Assembly (NCBI GenBank): GCA_030152565.1
Contig: JASLJE010000009.1
Coordinates: forward strand, 1 to 63,371
Length of the DNA stretch: 63,371 nt
DNA from: Peptoniphilaceae bacterium
GTDB taxonomy: Bacteria > Bacillota > Clostridia > Tissierellales > Peptoniphilaceae
Direction: 5' to 3'
Shown here one piece after another: positions 24,549-32,923 of this stretch. Each line of letters starts with the position of its first letter. Position 1 is the first letter of the stretch. A model generated the notes under the pieces. It was not told where the DNA came from, made no database searches, and worked only from the letters and a program-made list of their open reading frames with translations. The translations under genes and the position numbers were made by a program.

Positions 24549-25023
24549 CCTGCCCCCTTAATAGTTCAAAGGACTTATAGTGGTCCTTAGTATAGTAAAT
24601 AAGCCCATCATTAGAGTAAATTATTCTCTGGGCATTTCTTCTGCCACCCTCATAATTAATATCTGCCTCATAGTACTTTCTTCCTTCTTTTACAGGAAGC
24701 TTTTTCTCCCTATTGTGAAAGACATCTCCTCCTATAAGCATCCTGTCAGTAACCTCCCAAAGGTTTCCCTCCTGGGCCTGCCAGCCTAAATTTTTCGCTT
24801 CTTTCTTGGTCAAGTAATTCTTAGGAAGCTTCTTGAACTTTTCCAAGTAGGAGACCACTTCCTCCAGCTCATAATAGGAGCCATCTTCAGTTAAGACATC
24901 CTCTTCTAACTTTTTATCTTCAATTTTTTCTGGTTGGTCCAAAACATCTGAACAAGCCACCAGCCCCAAAAGTGACAGGGCTAATATTAAATAAAATATA
25001 ATTTTTTTAGTGTTTTTAAACAT
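24541..25023 (-). CDS. Barnase-like guanyl-specific ribonuclease, lipoprotein
   Basis: 160 aa. A lipoprotein signal ends LGLVAC (Cys24), then a ~40 aa acidic linker and a barnase domain (about 52-156). LPKNYLTKKEAKNLGW, GGDVFHNREKKLP and YEADINY closely follow barnase. Catalytic residues are kept: Glu119, Arg133 and His148 stand for barnase Glu73, Arg87 and His102, and Arg105 and Arg129 stand for Arg59 and Arg83. Barnase cleaves RNA after guanine. Here it should be tethered outside the membrane, so it could be a toxin against neighbours or a scavenging enzyme. The 8-nt overlap with the barstar gene fits toxin-immunity coupling. Confidence 0.92.
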   Translation of the reverse strand: MFKNTKKIIFYLILALSLLGLVACSDVLDQPEKIEDKKLEEDVLTEDGSYYELEEVVSYLEKFKKLPKNYLTKKEAKNLGWQAQEGNLWEVTDRMLIGGDVFHNREKKLPVKEGRKYYEADINYEGGRRNAQRIIYSNDGLIYYTKDHYKSFELLRGQDD

Positions 25024-25039
25024 GGTTCACCTCTTCTTA

Positions 25040-25045
25040 ATTATA
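25040..25045 (-). promoter_or_regulatory. Candidate -10 box for the barnase gene
   Basis: TATAAT on the minus strand, about 16 nt before the start codon, with a poor -35. It lies just upstream of the ssrA -35, so the divergent promoters overlap. Confidence 0.45.
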
Positions 25046-25053
25046 CTAGATAT

Positions 25054-25082
25054 TTGACTTTTTTCATATTTTTCACTATAAT
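25054..25082 (+). promoter_or_regulatory. Promoter of ssrA
   Basis: TTGACT (25054-25059), 17-nt spacer, TATAAT (25077-25082), 12 nt before the mature tmRNA 5' end. A near-consensus housekeeping promoter. Confidence 0.85.
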
Positions 25083-25094
25083 TAGATATTACTT

Positions 25095-25441
25095 GGGGAT
25101 GTTTTGGTTTCGACGAGGTTCTGGAACAAAGATAAGCGAGCCGTTGGGCAGACAACGATAAAAAGGCAATTTAAATATAAAAGCAGAAGAAAATAATTTT
25201 GCATTAGCAGCCTAAGCGGCTGCCGACTGACTAGATGGACCCGTAACGTCTAGCATGTCTCAATCATGTCGGGAAACCTATTTGGCAAAGCTTTGAGCCA
25301 GATACGGAATTTATGAAGCTACCGGTTAACCAGTTTGTTAATTAGCAATGTTAATGGGGAATCAAAAGTAATTAACTACGCTCGTAGAAATTCTTTCGGA
25401 AAGTTCTTCGGACGCGAGTTCGACTCTCGCCATCTCCACCA
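25095..25441 (+). ncRNA. ssrA: Transfer-messenger RNA
   Basis: About 347 nt including an encoded CCA. The 5' end GGGGATG pairs with CATCTCC at the 3' end as a 7-bp acceptor stem with the G3-U pair that marks alanyl tRNAs, and a T-arm GTTCGACTC precedes it. The tag frame starts at GCA 25183 and ends at TAA 25213-25215, encoding AEENNFALAA. The ALAA end is the usual protease signal. It rescues stalled ribosomes together with SmpB, which is not in the window. Confidence 0.97.
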
Positions 25442-25450
25442 TATAGCTAT

Positions 25451-25485
25451 AATCGATTTATCTTTTAGATAGATCGATTTTTTTA
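25451..25485 (+). terminator. Terminator of ssrA
   Basis: 13-bp stem with one G-U pair (25451-25463 with 25467-25479), 3-nt loop and a T-run. Confidence 0.85.
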
Positions 25486-25608
25486 TTTAATAAAACTTAT
25501 TTAAATAGTATTTGAGGTTATTAATTATATATAGAGGGTATATAAATTTAAATGAGTGTACTTATATCAATCTCATAATATTATAAATTAAAAGGATAAT
25601 AATAAATC

Positions 25609-27690
25609 ATGGTAAAAAAAATACCTGCAATTCCTATGGAGGAAGAGGCTCCTAGCTTTATATTTAAATACTACTCCTCTAAAAGTCAACTCTTTTTCGT
25701 TACTGAAAAAAAAGGCCCTGGTCTAGATAATATTGAGCACAGTTTTAAACTCTTTGATGATTTCTATAATTTTCTAAATGGAGATCTATCTGATGCTTAT
25801 TTATATGACTTTAACTTTGACGGTCTTGATTTAACTAAATATAATCTTACTGGGGTTGAATTAAAAAGTGACCTGCTTGATAAACATGGTCTTTATGATG
25901 ATTACTATTATAGAAAAAACCTAGGTAAGTTAAATATTTCTACAGATCTAAAGCTCTCATCCGATACTACCTCAATCGATACTACCAACCATAGTCCTAA
26001 GTTCCCTTCCAAGCCTAATCTTATAATTAATAATCCACAAAACATATACTATATTAGTGATATTCACCTAGACTATAAATTACATGAAAAATTTCCAATC
26101 AGAGCTACCAGATACGAAATAATATGCTATATGAGAGAACTAGCCCAGGATATGATATCCAACTATGATTTCACATGGAATGACTTTCTCTTAATAGCGG
26201 GGGATATTTCTCACTCTTCTGATTTAGCTATCCTATTTTTAAAAATATTAAGTGGGGAGTTCGGGAAAAAGGTTATGTGTGGAAGAATAATAGTAGTTTT
26301 AGGCAATCATGAAATTGCCAACATAAATGATTATGAGAAAAACTCTGAAAACAAGCTTACTATAGATGATATTGTAGAAAAATATAAGTCAAGCTTTAGA
26401 TCCTATGCTGTCGAAATTTTACATAATGATTTGCTTATTGTGTCCGCAAAATATATGTCGAACTCAACAAAATATATTGCAACTTCTATAACAATTATTA
26501 GTGAAAAGAAGCTTGGGTCCTATTCTCCAGCAAAACTTAAAAGTCTATGTGATCAAAGCTCCTTAATTGTTTTTGGAGGCCTAGGCTTTTCTGGCTTAAA
26601 TAAGGATATGAATGCTAGTCATGGCATGTACCATAAAACAATTACTAACTTAAAAGAAGACATAAAAGAGACTAAAAAATTTAATAAATTATATTGCAAA
26701 CTTAATAAATACTTAAAGGACTATCAATTAATTATCCTAACTCACACTCCTAAAGATTACTGGTCTGATGCCCCATTTAACAGTAACTGGATCTATATAA
26801 ATGGGCACACACATATTAATACCTACACCCTAACTGACGAATTAAAGCACTTTGCAGATAATCAGATAGGATATAAGAGAAAAAAACTAGGACTTAAACA
26901 CTTTTATACCTCCTTTGACTATGATGTTTTTGCAAAATATGAAGACGGTATTTATGATATTTCTTATAAGGAATATCTCGATTTCTATAGGGGGAAGAAA
27001 ATTCCTTTTGAATACAAAAAGAAAGAAAATAAAATTATCATGGTTAAGAAAAAAGAAATATATGCTTTTTTCTGTAAGAAACCTAATAAGGATAAGCTTT
27101 ATCTCCTTGAGGGTGGCAAGGCCAGAATAATTAAAAATCAAGATATAAATTACTATTATGAAAATCTAGATTCTTATTACCTGGCTGCAAAAAACATTTT
27201 ATCCAACTACTATAATTATCTTATAACTATATCAAACTCTATAAAAAAATTTGGAGGAAAAGGGACTATCCACGGATCAATAATTGATATTAATTCACTC
27301 AATCACGTCTATGTTAATCCTAATGACTATAGCCTTACTCCTTATTACGCCTTATCGGTTAAAAATAAGTATGTCTATCCTAGTGTGGAGAAGCTACTGT
27401 CAGAAGCCAATGAAGAGTTATACCATAGATACCTGGAACTTCCAGAAGATATAAAAGCCCCCATCTTACCAAAGAGTAAATTTGATACTCCTATGCTAAT
27501 TTATGACGAAACCCAGGGAAATGATTCAGTTCCTCTTTATGTTGAGGATACCATAATATATACTACATCCAACAAGCTTAAGAAATTTCAATATATGTTC
27601 GAATTAAATATTGTTCGTGTTTGGGATGAAAAACTAATATCCCAATATAGGGACTTTCAAAATAATAACACTAACATCACATTAAAATAA
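25609..27690 (+). CDS. Multi-domain metallophosphoesterase of unknown role
   Basis: 693 aa, not recognised as a named family. The middle (about residues 145-440) is a complete calcineurin-like phosphoesterase: ISDIHLD, IAGDIS, VLGNHE, LTHTP and INGHTHIN supply the expected Asp, His and Asn metal ligands. The N-terminal ~140 residues include a pentapeptide-repeat-like run (DLSDAYLYDFNFDGLDLTKY). The C-terminal ~220 residues have no motif I know. There is no signal peptide or membrane segment. The Shine-Dalgarno (AAAAGGA) is poorly spaced. The gene is AT-richer than its neighbours, with more ATA/AAA/TAT codons, and lies alone between the tmRNA and its own terminator, a place where imported genes often land. 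A nuclease or nucleotide phosphodiesterase is possible; defence is a guess. Confidence 0.8.
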   Translation: MVKKIPAIPMEEEAPSFIFKYYSSKSQLFFVTEKKGPGLDNIEHSFKLFDDFYNFLNGDLSDAYLYDFNFDGLDLTKYNLTGVELKSDLLDKHGLYDDYYYRKNLGKLNISTDLKLSSDTTSIDTTNHSPKFPSKPNLIINNPQNIYYISDIHLDYKLHEKFPIRATRYEIICYMRELAQDMISNYDFTWNDFLLIAGDISHSSDLAILFLKILSGEFGKKVMCGRIIVVLGNHEIANINDYEKNSENKLTIDDIVEKYKSSFRSYAVEILHNDLLIVSAKYMSNSTKYIATSITIISEKKLGSYSPAKLKSLCDQSSLIVFGGLGFSGLNKDMNASHGMYHKTITNLKEDIKETKKFNKLYCKLNKYLKDYQLIILTHTPKDYWSDAPFNSNWIYINGHTHINTYTLTDELKHFADNQIGYKRKKLGLKHFYTSFDYDVFAKYEDGIYDISYKEYLDFYRGKKIPFEYKKKENKIIMVKKKEIYAFFCKKPNKDKLYLLEGGKARIIKNQDINYYYENLDSYYLAAKNILSNYYNYLITISNSIKKFGGKGTIHGSIIDINSLNHVYVNPNDYSLTPYYALSVKNKYVYPSVEKLLSEANEELYHRYLELPEDIKAPILPKSKFDTPMLIYDETQGNDSVPLYVEDTIIYTTSNKLKKFQYMFELNIVRVWDEKLISQYRDFQNNNTNITLK

Positions 27691-27700
27691 GTATTCAAGC

Positions 27701-27737
27701 AAAAGAAACCTAAAGCTAAAAAATAGGTTTCTTTTAA
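27701..27737 (+). terminator. Terminator after the metallophosphoesterase gene
   Basis: 12-bp stem AAAAGAAACCTA/TAGGTTTCTTTT (27701-27712 with 27724-27735), 11-nt loop. It isolates the gene as its own unit. Confidence 0.75.
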
Positions 27738-27860
27738 CTTTAAAAAATATAATTTTCTTGCAATTTTTTACGGGCAATCTTTTTTACAACTAGGGTTATT
27801 CAATCTTTTTTAGTTTTAAAAATGCCTAAAATGGGTATATATAAAAAATGAGGTGAATAT

Positions 27861-29588
27861 ATGAACAAGACATTTAAATACTTAAAAAAGTATAAAAAAC
27901 ACGCTATTATAAGTTCTCTCATTATGATAGTAGTTGTGTTTTTAGAAATTTTAATTCCAACTATCATGAAAAATATTGTCGATATTGGAATTGAAAACAA
28001 CAGTGTTAATTATGTTGTCAAATACGGTCTACTTATGATATTTTTATCCATCCTGGCCATGGGCTTAAATATTATAGTTACCACCCTATCAGCCATAGCT
28101 GGTAATGGTTTGGCAGCTAATCTGAGAGAGGAATCCTACAAGAAGATTCAAAAGTTTTCCTTTGCAAATATTGATGACTTTTCAGTACCATCATTGATCA
28201 CTAGACTTACCAATGATGCTGAAATGGTGGGAATGGTGGTTACAATGGGAACAAGTATTGCAACCAAGGCCCCTATGCTTATGATATTTGCTCTTATTAT
28301 GTCCTTTAGACTAAATAAGGAGTTGGCAAAAATATTCTTATTTGTCCTTCCTATACTTCTTATTGCATCTCTTATTATCCTGGCCTTGGCCAGACCATTC
28401 TTTAAGAGAATGCAAAAGAAACTAGACGGTCTAAACAGTGTTATAAGAGAAAACTTGGCTGGTATTGGAGTAGTTAAATCCTTCAATAGACAGTCCTATG
28501 AAAAAGATAAGTTCGACGAAAGAAACGACGACTACAAAAATACTATTCTTAAGGCTTTAAAAATAGTGTTTTTATATGGCCCTATTCTTAATTTGGCCAT
28601 CTATTCTACCATCATCCTAGTCCTTTGGTTTGGGGGAAATCAAATAAGTCTTGGCCTTATGTCCAAGGGTACACTTATTACCTTCATAACCTATATTATG
28701 CAAATTCTTATGGGCTTTATGATGATATCCATGTTCTTTATGCAATTTTTAAGTGGTCAAGCTTCTGCTGACAGGATTATGGAAGTAATTGAGACAGAAT
28801 CTGACATTAAAGAAGAAAAACACCCTCTAGAACACATCCAAGATGGTTCTATAGAGTTTAGCAATGTTTCTTTCTACTATCCTAAGAGCAATGACGCCAG
28901 CCTTAGCGATATAGACCTGACTATAAAATCTGGTGAAAAAGTGGGAATAATTGGTAGTACTGGCTCTTCCAAGTCTACTCTAGTTCAGCTTATACCTAGA
29001 CTTTATGATGTAACTTCAGGAGAAGTCCTGGTAGGCGGCAAGAATGTTAAAGACTACAGCCTAAAGGCCCTAAGAGATCAAATCTCCTATGTTCTACAGG
29101 CCAATACCCTGTTTTCAGGAACTATTAGATCTAACATTCAATGGGGTAAGGAAGATGCCAGCGATGAGGAAATCATAGATGTACTAAAGAAATCCCAGGC
29201 CTGGGAATTTGTAGGTAACTATGATGATCCACTAGAAAAGGAAGTTGAACAAGGTGGTAGAAACTTCTCTGGAGGTCAAAAACAAAGACTTACCATAGCT
29301 AGAAGTTTAATAAAAAGACCTAAAATACTTATTCTAGATGACTCAACTTCAGCAGTGGATATGAGTACAGATAGAAAAATTCAAGATATGTTAAAGAGAG
29401 AATTTCCTGAAACTACAGTTCTTATGATAACTCAAAGAATCTCATCTATAGAGAACTTTGATAAGATTATAGTTATGGAAAAAGGAAGAATAGATTCCAT
29501 TGGTAGCCACCAGGAATTATTAGAAACATCTGAAATTTATAAGGATGTTTACAGATCACAAGTTGGGGAGGTAGCAGATGAACAATAA
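27861..29588 (+). CDS. Heterodimeric ABC exporter subunit with degenerate ATP site
   Basis: 575 aa, six membrane helices then an ATPase domain; MdlA/BmrC/TM287-like half. Walker B reads LILDDSTSAVD, with Asp in place of the catalytic Glu, as in the non-hydrolysing site of heterodimeric exporters. Walker A is GSTGSSKST (365-373), with Ser370 where Gly is expected. Its signature FSGGQKQR is intact and would complete the active site of the partner. The start follows GAGGTGA. The frame overlaps the next gene by 11 nt, so the two halves are made together. Likely a multidrug or peptide/lipid exporter. Confidence 0.92.
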   Translation: MNKTFKYLKKYKKHAIISSLIMIVVVFLEILIPTIMKNIVDIGIENNSVNYVVKYGLLMIFLSILAMGLNIIVTTLSAIAGNGLAANLREESYKKIQKFSFANIDDFSVPSLITRLTNDAEMVGMVVTMGTSIATKAPMLMIFALIMSFRLNKELAKIFLFVLPILLIASLIILALARPFFKRMQKKLDGLNSVIRENLAGIGVVKSFNRQSYEKDKFDERNDDYKNTILKALKIVFLYGPILNLAIYSTIILVLWFGGNQISLGLMSKGTLITFITYIMQILMGFMMISMFFMQFLSGQASADRIMEVIETESDIKEEKHPLEHIQDGSIEFSNVSFYYPKSNDASLSDIDLTIKSGEKVGIIGSTGSSKSTLVQLIPRLYDVTSGEVLVGGKNVKDYSLKALRDQISYVLQANTLFSGTIRSNIQWGKEDASDEEIIDVLKKSQAWEFVGNYDDPLEKEVEQGGRNFSGGQKQRLTIARSLIKRPKILILDDSTSAVDMSTDRKIQDMLKREFPETTVLMITQRISSIENFDKIIVMEKGRIDSIGSHQELLETSEIYKDVYRSQVGEVADEQ

Positions 29589-31401
29589 GAAAAACTTAAA
29601 ACCTAACGACCCCATAAAGACTTTAAAAAGACTCTTTAGTTACTTTAAGTTTAATATACCCCTACTGGTATTTGGACTTATACTTACTATAGTTTCTTCA
29701 GTGGCCAACATAGCAGTTAATGCCATGCTAAGCCCTATAATAGATACTATGATAGGCGAGGGAATATCCCAGACCTTTATAAACTTAATTATCCAACTAG
29801 TTGTTATAGTCCTTGTAATCTCTGTAAGTGATTACTTTGGACAACTATCTATGGCCAAGCTTTCCCAAAGTATAGTCCATAGACTAAGAGAGGATATGTT
29901 TAACAAGGTCCACAATATGCCTATGGGATATTTTGATACCCACCAGTATGGAGATATCCTTTCAACCTTCGTAAACGATACTAGTATGATTACTCAAACC
30001 TTGGAAAGTACCATAACCCAATTTATTATATCTGTGGTTACAGTGGTTGGTTCCTTCATAGTTATGTTGAAGATTTCCTTCCCTCTTACCATTATAGTAG
30101 TTGGCTTTTTGGCCCTAATGTTTCTATCAGTTAAGGTCGTTGGTACCAGATCAGCCAAATACTTTAGAAGAAAACAAAGTAACCTGGCTGATATGAATGG
30201 TTATATAGAAGAAATGATGAGTGGCCAAAAGGTTATCCAGGTCTTTAACAGGGAAGATCAAGTAATTGATGACTTCTCCGAAAGAAACCAGGAGCTTAGG
30301 GTTGAATCAACCAAGGCATCAGTTTTTGGTAGGCTTTTGTGGCCAATCTTTAACTACCTAGCCTTTGCCATGTATGGAGCTGTTGCCATGGCTGGATCCC
30401 TACTAGTTTTAGCAGGTAGCCTAACCATAGGTAATATAACGGCCTACCTACAATTTACCAGGTCCATATCAAGGCCAGTTTCCATGTTGGCCCAACAATT
30501 TAACTCACTTTTTGCAGCCCTAGCAGGTGCGGAAAGAGTCTTTGCCCTATTGGATGAAGAAGTTGAAGAGGACAATGGAAGGGTAAGAGCTGTTAATGGC
30601 ATAGATAATCCTGATAAAAAGTTCTGGGTTTATGAAGATGAAAATAATGTTACCCAATATATTCCTATCAAGGGTAATATTGAATTTAAGAATGTAAACT
30701 TTTCTTATGTGGAGGGTAAACCCATCCTTAAGAATATTAATATTAAGGCCTGCCCTAACCAAAAGATAGCCCTAGTAGGGTCAACTGGTGCAGGTAAGAC
30801 AACTATTACCAATCTAATCAACAGATTTTATGAAATTGACAGTGGAGAAATTCTTTACGATGGCATCAACATAAAAGACATTAATAAGTTTGACCTAAGG
30901 TCTACTCTTAGTGTGGTGCTTCAAGATGTCTATCTTTTCAAGGGATCTGTAGCTGACAATATTAGGTATGGTAGACTGGATGCTAGTGATGTGGATATAG
31001 TAGACGCTTCTATGATGGCCCATTCCCATGGCTTTATAAACAGGCTTCCTAAGGGATATGAAACAGACCTTATAGAGGGTGGAGACAATATCTCCATGGG
31101 TGAAAAACAATTGGTATCTATAGCCCGTGCGGCCATAGCCAAACCAAATGTTTTAATCCTAGATGAAACCACTTCATCTGTAGATACGAGAACTGAAAAA
31201 TTAATTCAAAAGGGTATGGATAAGCTTATGGAAAATAGGACAACCTTTGTCATAGCCCATAGACTATCCACTGTAAGAGACTCTGATATTATCCTTGTTA
31301 TGGAACAAGGTGAAATAATAGAAAGAGGTAACCACGATGAATTAATGGCCTTAAAGGGTAGGTACTATGACCTTAATACAGGTAAGGCTGAATTAGAATA
31401 A
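29578..31401 (+). CDS. Heterodimeric ABC exporter subunit with catalytic Walker B
   Basis: 607 aa partner of the preceding gene; MdlB/BmrD/TM288-like half. Walker A GSTGAGKTT and Walker B LILDETTSSVD (with Glu) are intact. Its signature motif is altered to ISMGEKQL. The pair therefore has one consensus site (this Walker A/B with FSGGQ of the other) and one degenerate site. An insertion of ~30 residues (about 330-360) precedes the ATPase core. GGGGAGG lies inside the first gene. The transcript ends at a strong terminator 8 nt after the stop. Confidence 0.92.
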   Translation: MNNKKNLKPNDPIKTLKRLFSYFKFNIPLLVFGLILTIVSSVANIAVNAMLSPIIDTMIGEGISQTFINLIIQLVVIVLVISVSDYFGQLSMAKLSQSIVHRLREDMFNKVHNMPMGYFDTHQYGDILSTFVNDTSMITQTLESTITQFIISVVTVVGSFIVMLKISFPLTIIVVGFLALMFLSVKVVGTRSAKYFRRKQSNLADMNGYIEEMMSGQKVIQVFNREDQVIDDFSERNQELRVESTKASVFGRLLWPIFNYLAFAMYGAVAMAGSLLVLAGSLTIGNITAYLQFTRSISRPVSMLAQQFNSLFAALAGAERVFALLDEEVEEDNGRVRAVNGIDNPDKKFWVYEDENNVTQYIPIKGNIEFKNVNFSYVEGKPILKNINIKACPNQKIALVGSTGAGKTTITNLINRFYEIDSGEILYDGINIKDINKFDLRSTLSVVLQDVYLFKGSVADNIRYGRLDASDVDIVDASMMAHSHGFINRLPKGYETDLIEGGDNISMGEKQLVSIARAAIAKPNVLILDETTSSVDTRTEKLIQKGMDKLMENRTTFVIAHRLSTVRDSDIILVMEQGEIIERGNHDELMALKGRYYDLNTGKAELE

Positions 31402-31434
31402 AAAAATTAGCTGGATTTTATCCAGCTTTTTTTA
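31401..31434 (+). terminator. Bidirectional terminator between the exporter and DUF421 genes
   Basis: Stem AGCTGGA/TCCAGCT (31409-31415 with 31421-31427), loop TTTTA, T-run on the plus strand and A-run upstream giving a U-run on the minus strand. The DUF421 stop codon lies in the loop, so both converging units end here. Confidence 0.88.
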
Positions 31435-32077
31435 TGTCTATTTTCCTGTAGGTCCCATCGCTAAAAAGATAAAACTTTTCATTAAACCACTCCAGGCAAA
31501 GAACCTCTTCTAATTTTAAGTTTTCTTCTTCTAAAAGCTGGGTCAAGTAAGTTTCTTCCAAGCCTAGACGCTCCAGACTCTCTGTATTATATTGACCATT
31601 ATAGATCAAGAGATTGGACTGATTCTTCTCCGTCTTTAAGTCCAGGGATATATTACCTGAAGAATCAAACCAGGCATTGTTGATCTGACTTAGACTTTTT
31701 ACCCCCTGGCTGTGAATATTGTTTTCAAAATCTAGAATTGATATTTGAGCCTTTTTTAAGTCTTCCTCCCTAAGTTTTCCATCCTTCATCAACTGATATT
31801 TCTTCCCATCTAAAAGCTCTGTAAACCAATTACTCTTAAACTTAAAATATCTTAGGAAAAGTTGTAAAAACCCCCACATAAAAACCAGGACTACAGACTC
31901 TAAAATACTTACATCTGAAGACACTATAGCACTACTTACCAAAGCACCCATAACCATATTTCCTATTTGATCAGTTGGGCTCAAGGGAGCCAGTTGCTTT
32001 CTACCTGAAAGCTTAATATAGACCAGGATTATTATAAATCCTGCCATTAGTTTTTCTGCCATAAATTTAATATCCAT
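31418..32077 (-). CDS. DUF421/YetF-family membrane protein
   Basis: 219 aa. Two to three N-terminal membrane helices are followed by the family motif LSGRKQLAPLSPTDQIGNMVMG (about residues 22-43, quoted in part: GRKQLAPLSPTDQIG). A soluble YetF-type domain follows (about 85-219) with LLDGKKYQLMKDGKL. YetF proteins influence spore or envelope functions in bacilli, but the molecular role is not settled. It has its own upstream terminator and probably its own promoter. Confidence 0.85.
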   Translation of the reverse strand: MDIKFMAEKLMAGFIIILVYIKLSGRKQLAPLSPTDQIGNMVMGALVSSAIVSSDVSILESVVLVFMWGFLQLFLRYFKFKSNWFTELLDGKKYQLMKDGKLREEDLKKAQISILDFENNIHSQGVKSLSQINNAWFDSSGNISLDLKTEKNQSNLLIYNGQYNTESLERLGLEETYLTQLLEEENLKLEEVLCLEWFNEKFYLFSDGTYRKIDIKKAG

Positions 32078-32104
32078 CTTAACCTCCCCTACTTTTATAC
32101 CCGC

Positions 32105-32132
32105 AAAAAAAGAAGAACCCTAAGGTTCTTCT
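32105..32132 (-). terminator. Terminator of the taurine-type ABC unit
   Basis: Stem AGAAGAACC/GGTTCTTCT (32111-32119 with 32124-32132), loop 4 nt, and a U-run on the minus strand from the A7 at 32105-32111. Confidence 0.85.
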
Positions 32133-32150
32133 ACATTTTTTCTCTATAGC

Positions 32151-32921
32151 CTAGTCCACATTAATCAAATGAAGGATCTCTTCCCTTATTTTCATAAATT
32201 CTGGATCCAATGTGGCAACATAGCCAGGTTCGCTTTCCAGCCTTTGGCTAAAGTCCACCTGGTATTCCTTTTGAATTTCCCCAGGACTATGGCTCATGAC
32301 AACTATCCTATTGCCCAGGCTTAGAGCCTCTTCAATATCATGGGTTATCAAAAAGAAGGTCTGGTCCCCCTTCTTCCACAACTTTCTAACCATGTCCTGC
32401 ATGTTTAGTCTGGTTATGGCATCTAGGGCCCCAAAAGGCTCGTCCATAAGAAGGATTTGAGGGTTGTTGATCATTGACCTTACAAAGGCCACCCTCTGCC
32501 TCATACCTCCAGATAACTCTTCTGGATAGTGGTTCTTATAGTCTTCCAGGCCTACCTCTTCCAAGTAAAGATCTACAAGACTATCTATAGTGGCCTGGTC
32601 CATCTTATTAAGATTCAAACCATAGGACACATTCTCTTTTACATTTAACCAGGGAAAAAGGTTGGTAGATTGAAATACTACCCCCCTATCCCTATTGGGA
32701 CCTTCTATCTTGTGGCCATTTATTTCCACACTTCCCCTGGTAGGCTTGTTAAAACCTGCTATTAGCTTTAGCAAACTACTCTTCCCGCAGCCTGATGGAC
32801 CTAGTAAAACTAAAAAGTCTCCCTTGTTGATGCTTAGATCAATATCCTTTATGGCCTGGGTAGAACCCTGCTTGCCATCATAAACAACTGATACATTCTT
32901 AAGTTCTATTAACTTTTCCAT
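32151..32921 (-). CDS. tauB: ABC transporter ATPase, taurine/sulfonate type
   Basis: 256 aa importer ATPase of the TauB/SsuB/NrtD group. Walker A GPSGCGKSSL, signature LSGGMRQR, Walker B LLMDEPFGALDAITR and switch THDIEEAL are all intact. The GMRQR form is typical of this subgroup. It starts 2 nt after the permease/binding-protein gene. The neighbours handle sulfur, so import of an organosulfur compound is likely, but nitrate- or pyrimidine-precursor-type substrates use the same ATPase family. Confidence 0.9.
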   Translation of the reverse strand: MEKLIELKNVSVVYDGKQGSTQAIKDIDLSINKGDFLVLLGPSGCGKSSLLKLIAGFNKPTRGSVEINGHKIEGPNRDRGVVFQSTNLFPWLNVKENVSYGLNLNKMDQATIDSLVDLYLEEVGLEDYKNHYPEELSGGMRQRVAFVRSMINNPQILLMDEPFGALDAITRLNMQDMVRKLWKKGDQTFFLITHDIEEALSLGNRIVVMSHSPGEIQKEYQVDFSQRLESEPGYVATLDPEFMKIREEILHLINVD

Positions 32922-32923
32922 AG

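Noticed and set aside
25442..27860. Integrated island at ssrA with att repeats
   Set aside because: I looked for a copy of the tmRNA 3' end (GTTCGACTCTCGCC) downstream and for an integrase, and found neither. Only the position and base composition suggest transfer.
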